Part shown: piece after piece, positions 21,794 through 29,561 of the stretch
Numbering within the stretch: the first letter of the stretch is position 1
How the letters are laid out: the number at the start of each line of letters is the position of its first letter
Origin: an uncultured Elusimicrobia bacterium
Lineage (GTDB): Bacteria; Elusimicrobiota; Elusimicrobia; Elusimicrobiales; UBA9959
Reading direction: 5' to 3'
NCBI GenBank assembly: GCA_903879915.1
Contig: CAIRNJ010000007.1
Coordinates: forward strand, 1 to 32,148
Length of the DNA stretch: 32,148 nt
The notes under the pieces: model-generated
Databases searched by the model: none
Told to the model about the DNA's origin: nothing
The model's input: only the letters and a program-made list of their open reading frames with translations
Translations under genes and position numbers: made by a program

Positions 21794-23392
21794 TCAGCGC
21801 GCCCCGGCGTCCACGAAGCATCCGCGCGGCGCATCCGTGCCGAAGCTTTTCTCCGGCGCGTTCTTCAGGCAGCCGCTTATGAAGGCGCGCGCCAGCGTAA
21901 GGTTGTCCGGGAAGCCCAGCGAAACCGGCACGTTCTTCCCCTTCCTGAAGTCCACGTGGTCCCGCTTAATCAGGTTCTGTGAATTAAGTTTCCCGGAATA
22001 ATCGTTGTACATTATCTCTACGTGGCAGTCCAGGTAATCGCGCGTCAGGCTCTTAAGCCACATGCGCGACTCGTCCAGGCGGGCTTCGAAATCCCTGCTC
22101 TCGACGAACTCCAGCCTGTCGCGGAAATCCTCGTTAAGGTTAAGGTAGACGTTCGGGTCGCAGTAGTTGCGGTCCGGCGTGAAAGCCGCGTATTCCTTTT
22201 TTTTCAGCGCCCCGGCTATCTTCGCCCCCACCTTGCCGCCGGTGGAGTTCACGTAATCCTCCTGCTGCTCGTCCTGGCCGTGCGAGAGCACGTGCGAGCC
22301 GGCGCTCTCTATGTTGCCTACCAGCCAGGCGCGCAGGCCGCCCTGCACGTAGCCGTAAAGCATGATGCCCTGGAAGTGGTACCAGGCGCCGTACTTGTCG
22401 CCTTTGCCCTGGTAGAAGTTGGAGATCGCGGCGAGCTTGCGGGTGACGGCGAGCTCGTCGCGCTGCGGGTGGCGCCAGTAATCCGAAAGGATGTTGAGAT
22501 TCGTGAGTATGGTGAGGTAGAACTCGCCGCCGTTCAGGCGGTAGCTGGCGCGGAACATTTCGTCCATCGTCACGCTGCCGTCGGGGCGGGACAATACGTA
22601 CCCGATAAGCGCCTCTTCCTGCCCGGTCCTGAAATGGCGGGAGGTCACGCCCGAGGCCAGCGCCACCAGGAGCTTGGAGAAGGTCAGCGGGATCACTTCC
22701 CCCTTCTCGCGGCAGTAAGCGGTGAATTCCGGGCTCCAGGTATGCGGCGTGCCGAGCTTCGGGGTTATGCCGCCGGCGGCTTCCTCTTTCATTATCTGCA
22801 GCAGCATCTTCACCATCTCGTTCACTTTGAAAGGGTTCACGCGGCCGTCCATCGTCAGCTTCGAATTGCGCAGCTGCACCAGCATGCGCTCTTTTTCGTC
22901 CTGCGGGATGTCCTGCGCCAGGATCTCGGCCTCGGTGGGCATATGGGGCTGCAGCGCGGGGTCTTCTGGCACCACCGGGTTGAGGCCGCCGTAGGTGCCC
23001 CCGCCGGTGTCCCCGCCGTCGTGGATGGCGCCTATTATGATGTTCAGCAGCGTCCTGGCTATGCCTTTGGTATAAACGGTCAGCGCCACGTCGCTCTGCA
23101 GATCGTTCACGCTGTAGGCGGACTGGCGGTATTTGCGCGCGAACTCCAGGGTGCCGTCCATGCCGGGGATCTCTATGCTGCCGCCGATGAGGTTCAGCTT
23201 GTTCTGCCCGCTGCGGCTCAGCAGCGGATCGTAGGACTCGGGGGCCAGGTAATAATTCCCGTGGCCGGCGGCCGGGACCTCGATGCTGCGGGCTTCGGCG
23301 CTGATGGTTTTCAGGCTGAGAGCCTCAAAACGCGCCGCGGCGGCTGACTGAACGGTAAGGCAGGCTGTAAGTATAAAAATGGTGATCTTCAT
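21794..23392 (-). CDS. Secreted hypothetical protein
   Basis: 532 residues with a signal peptide (MKITIFILTACLTVQSAAAA, likely cleaved before RFEAL). The signal contains LTAC but hydrophobicity continues past it, so a lipoprotein is less likely. The mature protein has a Gly-rich loop (DGGDTGGGTYGG), a long helical middle region, and a C-terminal part with CDPNVYLNLNEDF, DYLDCHVEIMYND and CLKNAPEKSFGTDAPRGCF, where paired cysteines could form disulfides. I do not recognise a family. It is convergent with the acyl-CoA synthetase with only 6 nt between stops, and shares a divergent promoter region with the GT4 gene. Confidence 0.65.
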   Translation of the reverse strand: MKITIFILTACLTVQSAAAARFEALSLKTISAEARSIEVPAAGHGNYYLAPESYDPLLSRSGQNKLNLIGGSIEIPGMDGTLEFARKYRQSAYSVNDLQSDVALTVYTKGIARTLLNIIIGAIHDGGDTGGGTYGGLNPVVPEDPALQPHMPTEAEILAQDIPQDEKERMLVQLRNSKLTMDGRVNPFKVNEMVKMLLQIMKEEAAGGITPKLGTPHTWSPEFTAYCREKGEVIPLTFSKLLVALASGVTSRHFRTGQEEALIGYVLSRPDGSVTMDEMFRASYRLNGGEFYLTILTNLNILSDYWRHPQRDELAVTRKLAAISNFYQGKGDKYGAWYHFQGIMLYGYVQGGLRAWLVGNIESAGSHVLSHGQDEQQEDYVNSTGGKVGAKIAGALKKKEYAAFTPDRNYCDPNVYLNLNEDFRDRLEFVESRDFEARLDESRMWLKSLTRDYLDCHVEIMYNDYSGKLNSQNLIKRDHVDFRKGKNVPVSLGFPDNLTLARAFISGCLKNAPEKSFGTDAPRGCFVDAGAR

Positions 23393-23420
23393 CCGCTTTT
23401 TCTCCGTGCTGCGCCTATTT

Positions 23421-23428
23421 ACTATAAT
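23421..23428. promoter_or_regulatory. Overlapping divergent -10 boxes
   Basis: ACTATAAT contains TATAAT on the + strand (23423-23428, towards the GT4 gene) and TATAGT on the minus strand (23426-23421, towards the secreted protein). The boxes overlap by 4 bp, so the two polymerases would compete. The GT4 leader would be about 80 nt. Confidence 0.4.
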
Positions 23429-23461
23429 CTACCAGACGCGCGCGCGTTCGTAAGGTGCATT

Positions 23462-23504
23462 AGGGCCTAGCCGCGCGGGCTATTTAGGCCCAGGCCGCGT
23501 AGGC
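23462..23504 (+). repeat. Inverted repeat in the GT4 leader
   Basis: AGGGCCTA (starting at 23462) and TAGGCCCT (near 23500) are perfect inverted arms enclosing GC-rich sequence with further CCGCG/CGCGG pairing. The structure would sit in the 5' leader about 10 nt before the GT4 start, which has no Shine-Dalgarno. Confidence 0.4.
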
Positions 23505-23513
23505 CCTGTAATT

Positions 23514-24635
23514 ATGGCTGACAAATTAACTGTGCTGCATGTGACGGAAAGTTTCGGCTGGTCGGGCGGCGCCGCCCAGGCCCTGCTGCTGGCGCGCGAG
23601 CTGCGCGCCGCCGGCTGCCTGAACCTGTTCGCCTGCCCGGCGGACGGCGACCTGGGCACGGAGGCCGCGGCGGCCGGGTTCGAGGTGCTGCATTTCAGGC
23701 CGCGGCGCGACTATGACCTGAAAACGGCGTTCGCGCTGGCCCGGCTGCTCGACGAGCGCAAACCGGACGTGATGCAGGCCCATCACCCTAAGGCGCACGC
23801 CATGGCGCTGATGGCCAAATTACTGGCGAAACACAAGCCGGTCTTCCTGTTCACGCGCCGCGTCTCGCACCCCATCGTCAAAGGTTTCTTCCCGAAGCTT
23901 AAATACACCAGCCGCCTGATAGACGGCGTTATCGCCGTGGCGGAGTCGGTGCGCAGGCAGCTCATAGCCTACGGCCTGGCGCCCGAGCGCGTGCGCACCA
24001 TCTACTCCGGCACCGACACCGCCCGGTTCTTCCCCCGGCCCGCCGATGCCGGCATTGTCAAAGAGCTGGGGATAACGCCCGGCCAGCCGGTGGTGATGCT
24101 GGTGGGCAATTTTAGCGCGCATAAAGGCCAGCACGTGCTGCTGGACGCCGTCGGCCTGCTTTACGCGCGCGGGCTGGATTTCCTGCTGGTGTTCGCCGGG
24201 CGCGGCACCGACGGCGCCGGGCTCAGGGCCCTTTATTCCGCCCGCAAGCTCCCGCCCGGCCGGGCGCGCTTCCTCGGCCTGCGCAGCGACGTGGACCTGC
24301 TGCTCAGCGCGGCCTCGGTGAGCGTGAACGCCGCCGTGAAAGGCGAGGCCCTGAGCGGCAGCATACGGGAATCCCTGGCCATGGGCGTGCCCGCGGTGGC
24401 CAGCAATATCTCCGGCAATTCGGAAATAGTGAAGGACGGCGTGACCGGCCTGCTCTTCCCGCGCGGCGACGCCGCCGCGCTGGCCGCCCGGCTGGAAACG
24501 GTGCTGCGCGACCCCGGCCTGCGCGAAAAATTCTCGCGCAATTCCGTCGACACCGTCCGCGCCGGCTTCACCGCCGCCATAATGGGCGCGCGCACGCTGG
24601 AATATTACCGCGAGCTGCTGGCGAAAAAAGCCTGA
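23514..24635 (+). CDS. GT4-family glycosyltransferase
   Basis: 373 residues, GT-B fold. N-terminal acceptor domain starts LTVLHVTESFGWSGGAAQALLLARELRAAG with the glycine-rich loop; the linker-to-donor transition is VRTIYSGTDTARFFP; the C-terminal donor domain has VMLVGNFSAHKGQHVLLDAV, FLGLRSDVDLLLSAA and the retaining GT4 motif EALSGSIRESLAMGVPAVASN followed by NSEIVKDGVTGLLFP. It probably transfers a nucleotide-activated sugar to a surface lipid or polysaccharide; the substrate is not deducible. No other glycan genes are adjacent. No Shine-Dalgarno precedes the ATG at 23514. Confidence 0.87.
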   Translation: MADKLTVLHVTESFGWSGGAAQALLLARELRAAGCLNLFACPADGDLGTEAAAAGFEVLHFRPRRDYDLKTAFALARLLDERKPDVMQAHHPKAHAMALMAKLLAKHKPVFLFTRRVSHPIVKGFFPKLKYTSRLIDGVIAVAESVRRQLIAYGLAPERVRTIYSGTDTARFFPRPADAGIVKELGITPGQPVVMLVGNFSAHKGQHVLLDAVGLLYARGLDFLLVFAGRGTDGAGLRALYSARKLPPGRARFLGLRSDVDLLLSAASVSVNAAVKGEALSGSIRESLAMGVPAVASNISGNSEIVKDGVTGLLFPRGDAAALAARLETVLRDPGLREKFSRNSVDTVRAGFTAAIMGARTLEYYRELLAKKA

Positions 24636-24652
24636 TCTCCGGCGCTTTAAGC

Positions 24653-24666
24653 CTTGACGCGTCAAG
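24653..24666. repeat. 14-bp palindrome upstream of the radical SAM promoter
   Basis: CTTGACGCGTCAAG is a perfect 14-bp palindrome lying 5 bp upstream of the -35 at 24672. This is an activator-like position, although it could be part of the GT4 gene's 3' region instead. Confidence 0.45.
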
Positions 24667-24671
24667 CCCCA

Positions 24672-24700
24672 TTGTGGGCCCTTTCCGGACTTGATATAAT
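24672..24700 (+). promoter_or_regulatory. Promoter of the B12-radical SAM gene
   Basis: TTGTGG (24672-24677), 17-nt spacer, then TATAAT (24695-24700) with an upstream TGn extension. The expected leader is about 27 nt and contains CGGAG before the GTG start at 24734. Confidence 0.7.
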
Positions 24701-24733
24701 ACAGTATCCCGCCGTTCGGATACCGGAGACCTT

Positions 24734-26701
24734 GTGACCAACATCCCCCAGCCTAAACTTCTTCTTACCAGCATCATGCGCCCCATCGGCCCCGCCTACG
24801 GCGACGCCGAAAGCGTGGGCTACGAGCTGCTGCACGCGCAGGTCACCCGGGCGCAGGGCATGTTCAGCCCGCGCGCCGTGCACCGCCAGTTCTCGCTGGA
24901 CTACATCGCGGAGAACCTCGAGAACCCCACCGTGGTGCTGCATTACCCCTCCCGGCGGGAGCTGATCCGCGAGCTGAAGAAAGGCTACGATTTCGTGGGC
25001 GTCTCCTTCATAATGGTGACCTATCACCGCATGAAGGAGCTTTCCCGGCTGGTCCGGAAATATTCCCCGGCCTCGAAAATAATACTGGGCGGCTACGGCA
25101 CGGTGCTGCCCGACGAAGCTTTAACGCCGTTCGGCGACCATATCTGCCGCGGCGAGGGCGTCACCTTCATGCGCGAACTGTTCGGCCAGCCGCCGCTGGC
25201 CCGGCACAAGCACCCGTTCATCGAAAGCCATATGCAGATCTTCTCCAAGACCACGTCCTACACCGGCATGATCTTCGCAGGCCTCGGCTGCCCCAACGGC
25301 TGCGACTTCTGTTCCACCTCCCATTTTTTCAAGCGCCAGCACCTGCGCCTGCTCCGGACCGGGGCGGACATCTACGACGTGGTGGCGCGCCACGTGAAAG
25401 TGAACCCCGACGCGCAGTTCACCATTCTCGACGAGGAATTTCTGCTGGACCGCCCGCGCGCGCTGGAGTTCCGCGACCTCGTAAAGGCCGGCGGCCGGCC
25501 GCTGTCCATCTTCGTTTTCGCCAGCATCAAGGCCCTCAGCCTGTACACGCCCGAAGAGCTGTTGGAGATGGGCGTGGACGGCGTCTGGATAGGCTACGAG
25601 GGCGAGCGCTCGGGCTACGACAAGCGCGCCGGGAAGACGGCGGAGGAGATCTTCAAAGGGCTCAAGGACAACGGCATCATGATCCTGGCGTCGATGATAG
25701 TGGGCTTCGACTACCAGACCCCGGAGATAATACGGGCGGAGCATGAAAAGCTGATGGCGATGAAGCCCGACCTGTGCCAGTTCATGATCTATAACCCGAA
25801 CCCCGGTACCCCGCTTTACGACAAGGTGAAAGCCGGCGGGCTGCTGCGGCAGGAATATGTTACCAACCCAGCCCGCTACTGGAAATGGGCCAGCGGCTTC
25901 AAATCCCTGCTGGAGCACCCGCGCATGACGGCGGCTGAAATAGAGCGGGCGCAGCAGCAGTGTTTCACTACCGATTTCCGGGAGCTGGGCCCGTCCATTT
26001 ACCGCGTGGCCGAGACCATGCTTACCGGCTACCTTAAGCACAAGGATTCCCCCAACTCTTTCCTGCGCCTGAAGGCGCAGCGCTACGCCTGTGAGCTGCG
26101 CAAAGGCTACCCGGTCTTCCTGGCCGGCGAGCTGTTCGCCCCCACGCTGCATACCCGCGCCCTGGTGTTCCGCCTGAAGAACAGGGTTCACGCCGCTCTC
26201 GGCCGGCCTTCCATCGCGGACGGCCTGCTGGCCTGGGGCGCTGTGGCCGCCGCGCTGTGGACTTCCTTCAAACTGCGCTTCAACCTGTTCCAGAACCCCG
26301 GGCTTACGCGCGCCGCCTGGCGCCTGCCGCCGGCCAAGTTCAGCCGCGACTGGCTGGCCGGGCGCATCGCCGCCTACAACGTGCCTCAGAAGCTGTCGGT
26401 GCTGGTGGAGGAATACGACGGGCGGAAATACCAGCTGCGGGTGCGCCTGGAGGGCGCGCTGGACCGCTGCCAGGGCGAGAAGCTGGCCGAGGAGCTGCGC
26501 GCCTACCTCAAGGAGACCAAAGGCAAGCTGGTGCTGGATTTCGAGAAGCTGAAGGCCATGGAAAAAGGCGCGGCCGCCGCGCTCAGCCAGCGCCTCGACG
26601 AGTACCACTCGCGCGTGAAGATAGCCCTGCCCAGGCACGCCACCGCGCACGCCGCGCAGTTCCTGTTCGTGGCAGAAATGTTCAAGCACTACAAGTGCTG
26701 A
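24734..26701 (+). CDS. B12-binding-domain radical SAM protein with C-terminal STAS-like domain
   Basis: 655 residues from a GTG at 24734, GGAG 5 nt upstream. Residues about 60-150 form a cobalamin-binding-type Rossmann domain (VGVSFIMVTYHRM, KIILGGYGTVLPDEA, CRGEG). The radical SAM core (about 170-400) has C186-x3-C190-x2-C193 in GCPNGCDFCSTSHFF and the GVDGVWIGYEG and ILASMIVGFDYQTPE segments. A linker with a hydrophobic stretch (LAWGAVAAALWTSFKLRF) follows. Residues about 560-655 look like a STAS domain: LRVRLEGALD, KGKLVLDFEKLKAMEKGAAAALSQRL, SRVKIALP. It may methylate or rearrange a lipid or sugar, with the STAS part regulating it; both are inference. The substrate is unknown. Confidence 0.8.
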   Translation: MTNIPQPKLLLTSIMRPIGPAYGDAESVGYELLHAQVTRAQGMFSPRAVHRQFSLDYIAENLENPTVVLHYPSRRELIRELKKGYDFVGVSFIMVTYHRMKELSRLVRKYSPASKIILGGYGTVLPDEALTPFGDHICRGEGVTFMRELFGQPPLARHKHPFIESHMQIFSKTTSYTGMIFAGLGCPNGCDFCSTSHFFKRQHLRLLRTGADIYDVVARHVKVNPDAQFTILDEEFLLDRPRALEFRDLVKAGGRPLSIFVFASIKALSLYTPEELLEMGVDGVWIGYEGERSGYDKRAGKTAEEIFKGLKDNGIMILASMIVGFDYQTPEIIRAEHEKLMAMKPDLCQFMIYNPNPGTPLYDKVKAGGLLRQEYVTNPARYWKWASGFKSLLEHPRMTAAEIERAQQQCFTTDFRELGPSIYRVAETMLTGYLKHKDSPNSFLRLKAQRYACELRKGYPVFLAGELFAPTLHTRALVFRLKNRVHAALGRPSIADGLLAWGAVAAALWTSFKLRFNLFQNPGLTRAAWRLPPAKFSRDWLAGRIAAYNVPQKLSVLVEEYDGRKYQLRVRLEGALDRCQGEKLAEELRAYLKETKGKLVLDFEKLKAMEKGAAAALSQRLDEYHSRVKIALPRHATAHAAQFLFVAEMFKHYKC

Positions 26702-26704
26702 GAC

Positions 26705-27805
26705 TTATGGTTTAGGGACCGGGCGGGCGGCGGGGCCCGGCGCAGCGTCTTTCTCGCCGTAATCCGCGCATCTTTGCTGTTCCGGGGTCCCGGGCTTCGC
26801 CGCGCAGCAGTCGGCGTAAGCCCCGTCGGCCCCGGCCTTGAAGTCCGCCGGCCAGTTCGCGGCCCTGAGCCGCGCCAGCTCCTTCAGGTTCACTACATGG
26901 TAATGCTCTTTCGCGCCCTCTTTGGCGTTATACACGCCGAAGCCGAGGCCGCACATTAATTTTATCAGGGCGGCCCTTTCGCCGCCGCTGAAATTCCTTT
27001 TGCCGACGTCGGCCGCTATCCCGAAAGCGTGGTTGAGGTCCTGGGCCTTCCAAGCGTTATCCGCGTCGATGGCGCCGCCCCACGGCAGGCTGATATTGCC
27101 GTATTCCGGCGCCTGCGCGCCGGGCGAGCTCTTCTTCCACTCCGCGGCCAGGTCTTTCAGGGCTGCCAAGGTGGTAGTGGTGCCGTAATGGTTGTACGGA
27201 TGAGCGGCGCTCCCCCCCGCCGGCCGGTAAAGCGCGTCGTTGCCGGGCAGCGGCTCGAGGCCCCGGGTCCTTATCTCCACGTCGTTGGCGATGGTCGGAT
27301 GGAAGGTCACGCCGGCATCTATGGTGGTGTAGTAGCCGTAGGCCGTGATCTGCTGGGCATAGCTGGCCGTGGTTAAATACAGGGTGAACGTCTGGTCCTG
27401 GTCCAGCACCGGGGAATGCACGGTCACGTTCCTGAGGCTGGCGACCTTCGTTCTGTCCGGCCAGTCCGGGTAATAGAACAGTTCCGGCGGGGAATCGCCG
27501 TGCCTGTGCCCGGCTTCCTGCGGCACTTTGTTGGCGACATGCACGTCTATCCTCCAGTTGAACTTGTTGGGCGGGTCCGTGAGGAAAAAATCGAAATGCC
27601 AGAGGGCCCCGGGCCTGGAGGAACTATGAACGCTAACCTCCGGGCCGGCCTTTCCCTCGGTCCGGGGGGCCGCGACGGGGTTGAGCGTATTCGCCGCGTC
27701 GAGGTCCATTATGCCGGCCGCCGCCGCGCGGGGCGGCAGACCCAGCGCGGCGGCCGCCAGCAGCAGCGCCGGGAGATATTTGAGGTTCCTGTCGTATGTC
27801 GGCAT
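26705..27805 (-). CDS. Secreted protein with M15-like (D-Ala-D-Ala carboxypeptidase-type) metallopeptidase domain
   Basis: 366 residues with a signal peptide (cleavage near AAAA|GIMD at about 30). Residues about 55-190 form a beta-rich domain with HRHGDSPPE. The C-terminal part (about 240-320) has DLNHAFGIAADVGKRNF, a GFGVYN strand and EHYHVV. This reproduces the zinc layout of M15/VanY peptidases (H-x6-D ... E-x-x-H). It may trim peptidoglycan peptides. The tail after 320 has four cysteines and a Pro/Ala-rich end. It starts 7 nt after the alkD stop, so it is probably co-transcribed with alkD and the Sua5 gene. Its stop lies 3 nt from the convergent radical SAM gene's stop. Confidence 0.6.
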   Translation of the reverse strand: MPTYDRNLKYLPALLLAAAALGLPPRAAAAGIMDLDAANTLNPVAAPRTEGKAGPEVSVHSSSRPGALWHFDFFLTDPPNKFNWRIDVHVANKVPQEAGHRHGDSPPELFYYPDWPDRTKVASLRNVTVHSPVLDQDQTFTLYLTTASYAQQITAYGYYTTIDAGVTFHPTIANDVEIRTRGLEPLPGNDALYRPAGGSAAHPYNHYGTTTTLAALKDLAAEWKKSSPGAQAPEYGNISLPWGGAIDADNAWKAQDLNHAFGIAADVGKRNFSGGERAALIKLMCGLGFGVYNAKEGAKEHYHVVNLKELARLRAANWPADFKAGADGAYADCCAAKPGTPEQQRCADYGEKDAAPGPAARPVPKP

Positions 27806-27812
27806 GCAGTTC

Positions 27813-28517
27813 TTAAAATTTGCCCGCCAGCAGGGCTTTTCTTTTTTTCAGCGGGAAACGCTCTATGGCGTAGCGCAGCGCGGTGCGCGGCAGGCGCGCG
27901 TAATTCGCGCGCAGGAAAGCCAGCAGCACCTTTTGGGAGCAGCGTTTGCCGGTCTCGCGCAGCATCCAGCCCACGGCCTTGTGCATCAGGTCATGCTCGT
28001 CGGCCAGCAGCGCGCCGGCTATCTCCAGCGCGGTGGCGCTTTCCCCGTTCACGATAAAGTTCAGGCAGGCCAGCATGGCTATCCGGCGTTCCCACAGCAA
28101 TTCGGATTTCGCCAGCCTGAAAAGCGGCCGCCTGCTTTTATCTGCCAGCCAGCCGCCCACTATCCGCGGTGCGCTCATGTCTACGAGGTCCCAGTTGTTG
28201 ATATAGCGCGTATTGGCCAGGTACAGCCGGTAGATCCCCTTTTTTTCTTTTTCACCGCCCCGGCGGAAATTTTCCGCGAGCAGCACCAGCGCGCAGACCC
28301 GTTCCTCGTGCCAGGGCGAATGCAGCAGGGTGACCGCAGCGGTCAGCGGCAGGGCCTGATATTTCTTCGCCAGCAGGCGGGTTTGCGGCACGGTAAGGCC
28401 GAGGAACCTGTCCCCCTCGGCGTACTCGCCCTTCCCGGTCTTGAAAAAACGCGCCAGCAGGGCGGCCTTGGCGGGATCGGCGGCTTTTTTAAAATCGGCT
28501 CTCAGCGCGGTCAGCAT
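27813..28517 (-). CDS. alkD: DNA alkylation repair protein (AlkD-like HEAT-repeat glycosylase)
   Basis: DNA glycosylase-type protein removing bulky or positively charged alkylated bases such as 3-methyladenine and 7-methylguanine, 234 residues. Family features: GKGEYAEGDRFLGLTVPQ near the N-terminus, the HEAT segments with SPWHEERVCALVLL, the NNWDLVDMSAPRIVG motif carrying the catalytic Asp/Trp region, WERRIAMLA, and DLMHKAVGWMLRETGK. GGAGGAAAT immediately precedes the ATG at 28517. It sits 15 nt after the Sua5-type gene. Confidence 0.92.
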   Translation of the reverse strand: MLTALRADFKKAADPAKAALLARFFKTGKGEYAEGDRFLGLTVPQTRLLAKKYQALPLTAAVTLLHSPWHEERVCALVLLAENFRRGGEKEKKGIYRLYLANTRYINNWDLVDMSAPRIVGGWLADKSRRPLFRLAKSELLWERRIAMLACLNFIVNGESATALEIAGALLADEHDLMHKAVGWMLRETGKRCSQKVLLAFLRANYARLPRTALRYAIERFPLKKRKALLAGKF

Positions 28518-28532
28518 ATTTCCTCCCGGCGT

Positions 28533-29489
28533 TCAGGCCGCCGCGCGCTTCAGGCGGTCCATTATAGCCCGGCCCAGGCCGTGCGGCGGCACTTTCTCGG
28601 CGTAGATGGTACGCGCGCCCGAGCTTTCCAGCTTGTGCAGGGCGCTGAAAAGAGCGGCCGCCGCCTCGCGCAGGTCCCCGCCGGCGGAAAGCACCTGCAC
28701 CGCCCGGAATTTGCCGGCGGGCCTCTTAGAGAACGCCAGGTAGGCCGCGGCGCCGCCTGGCCTTACTCGCTGGCCGGGCGCGATAATTCTTAGTTTTGCC
28801 GCGGGGGCGTAATGTTTCTTAAGGCAGCCCGGGGCCGCGGGCGACCGCCGGCCGGCGCCGGGCGCGCGCGCGGCCGTTCCGGCTATCTTCTCTATCTCTT
28901 CCAGCGGCAGGCCTCCCGGGCGCAGCAGCACGGGGCGGCCTTTTATGAAAGTGATGATGGTGGATTCCACCCCTATGCGGGTTTTCCCCCCGTCCAGGAT
29001 CAGGTCCGGGCCGGACCCCAGCTGTTTCTTTACGTGCGCCGCCGTGGTGGGGCTGAGGCGGCCGAAGCTGTTGGCGCTGGGCGCGGCTATGGGGCGGCCA
29101 GCGGCCTTTACCAGGGCTCTCGCCGCCGGGTTCGCCGGTACGCGCACGGCCACGGTGGCCAGTCCGGCGGTTACTATGTCGGGCACAGCGGCGCTTTTGG
29201 GCAGTACCAGCGTGAGCGGCCCGGGCCAGAACCTTTTCATCAGGCGCAGCGCCGGCGCCGGCACGCGCTTAAAAAGGGTTGCCGCCTGCTTGATGGAAGC
29301 CGCGTGCAGTATCAGCGGGTCGAAGCGCGGGCGGCGCTTGATCTCGAAGATGCGCGCGCAGGCCGCGGGGTTGAAGCCGTCGGCGCCCAGGCCGTAAACG
29401 GTTTCCGTGGGGAAAGCCACTACCCCGCCGGCCTTTATCAGGGCGGCGGCCAGCTTGATGTTCCGTGGCGTGGTTTTAAGGAGCTTCAT
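28533..29489 (-). CDS. L-threonylcarbamoyladenylate synthase, Sua5-type
   Basis: Makes threonylcarbamoyl-AMP from Thr, bicarbonate and ATP, the first step of tRNA t6A37 formation. 318 residues: YrdC domain (about 8-190; GGVVAFPTETVYGLGAD, KRRPRFDPLILH, RFWPGPLTLVL, PIAAPSANSFGRLSPT, GVESTIITF, LLRPG) followed by the SUA5 domain (about 225-315; CLKKHYAPAAKL). It is the long Sua5 form and not the single-domain TsaC. The ATG at 29489 is directly preceded by a 44-nt perfect hairpin whose 3' arm contains the AGGG ribosome binding site. The t6A partner genes tsaB, tsaD and tsaE are not in this window. Confidence 0.92.
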   Translation of the reverse strand: MKLLKTTPRNIKLAAALIKAGGVVAFPTETVYGLGADGFNPAACARIFEIKRRPRFDPLILHAASIKQAATLFKRVPAPALRLMKRFWPGPLTLVLPKSAAVPDIVTAGLATVAVRVPANPAARALVKAAGRPIAAPSANSFGRLSPTTAAHVKKQLGSGPDLILDGGKTRIGVESTIITFIKGRPVLLRPGGLPLEEIEKIAGTAARAPGAGRRSPAAPGCLKKHYAPAAKLRIIAPGQRVRPGGAAAYLAFSKRPAGKFRAVQVLSAGGDLREAAAALFSALHKLESSGARTIYAEKVPPHGLGRAIMDRLKRAAA

Positions 29490-29533
29490 AAAATTACCCT
29501 GCCCGCCAGGTACGCGGCGGGCAGGGTAATTTT
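29490..29533 (-). promoter_or_regulatory. Perfect hairpin occupying the whole Sua5 leader
   Basis: Inverted arms of 18 bp (29490-29507 and 29516-29533) flank an 8-nt loop. On the minus strand the 3' arm reads GGCGGGCAGGGTAATTTT and is followed immediately by ATG, so the AGGG Shine-Dalgarno is base-paired. A TATAAT at 29543-29538 starts transcription within the first bases of the 5' arm. It could be an RNA-stability, translation-repressing or terminator element. Confidence 0.7.
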
Positions 29534-29537
29534 AGCA

Positions 29538-29543
29538 ATTATA
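29538..29543 (-). promoter_or_regulatory. -10 box of the Sua5-alkD-M15 unit
   Basis: TATAAT on the minus strand, with a weak CTGACC -35 candidate (29564-29559, 15-nt spacer) overlapping the stop of the upstream gene. It predicts a transcript starting near 29531. Confidence 0.5.
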
Positions 29544-29561
29544 GGGCCCGCGCCGGCGGGG

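Noticed and set aside
25121-26689. A 522-codon minus-strand open frame
   Set aside because: Antisense to the radical SAM gene; no domain signal and no ribosome binding site.
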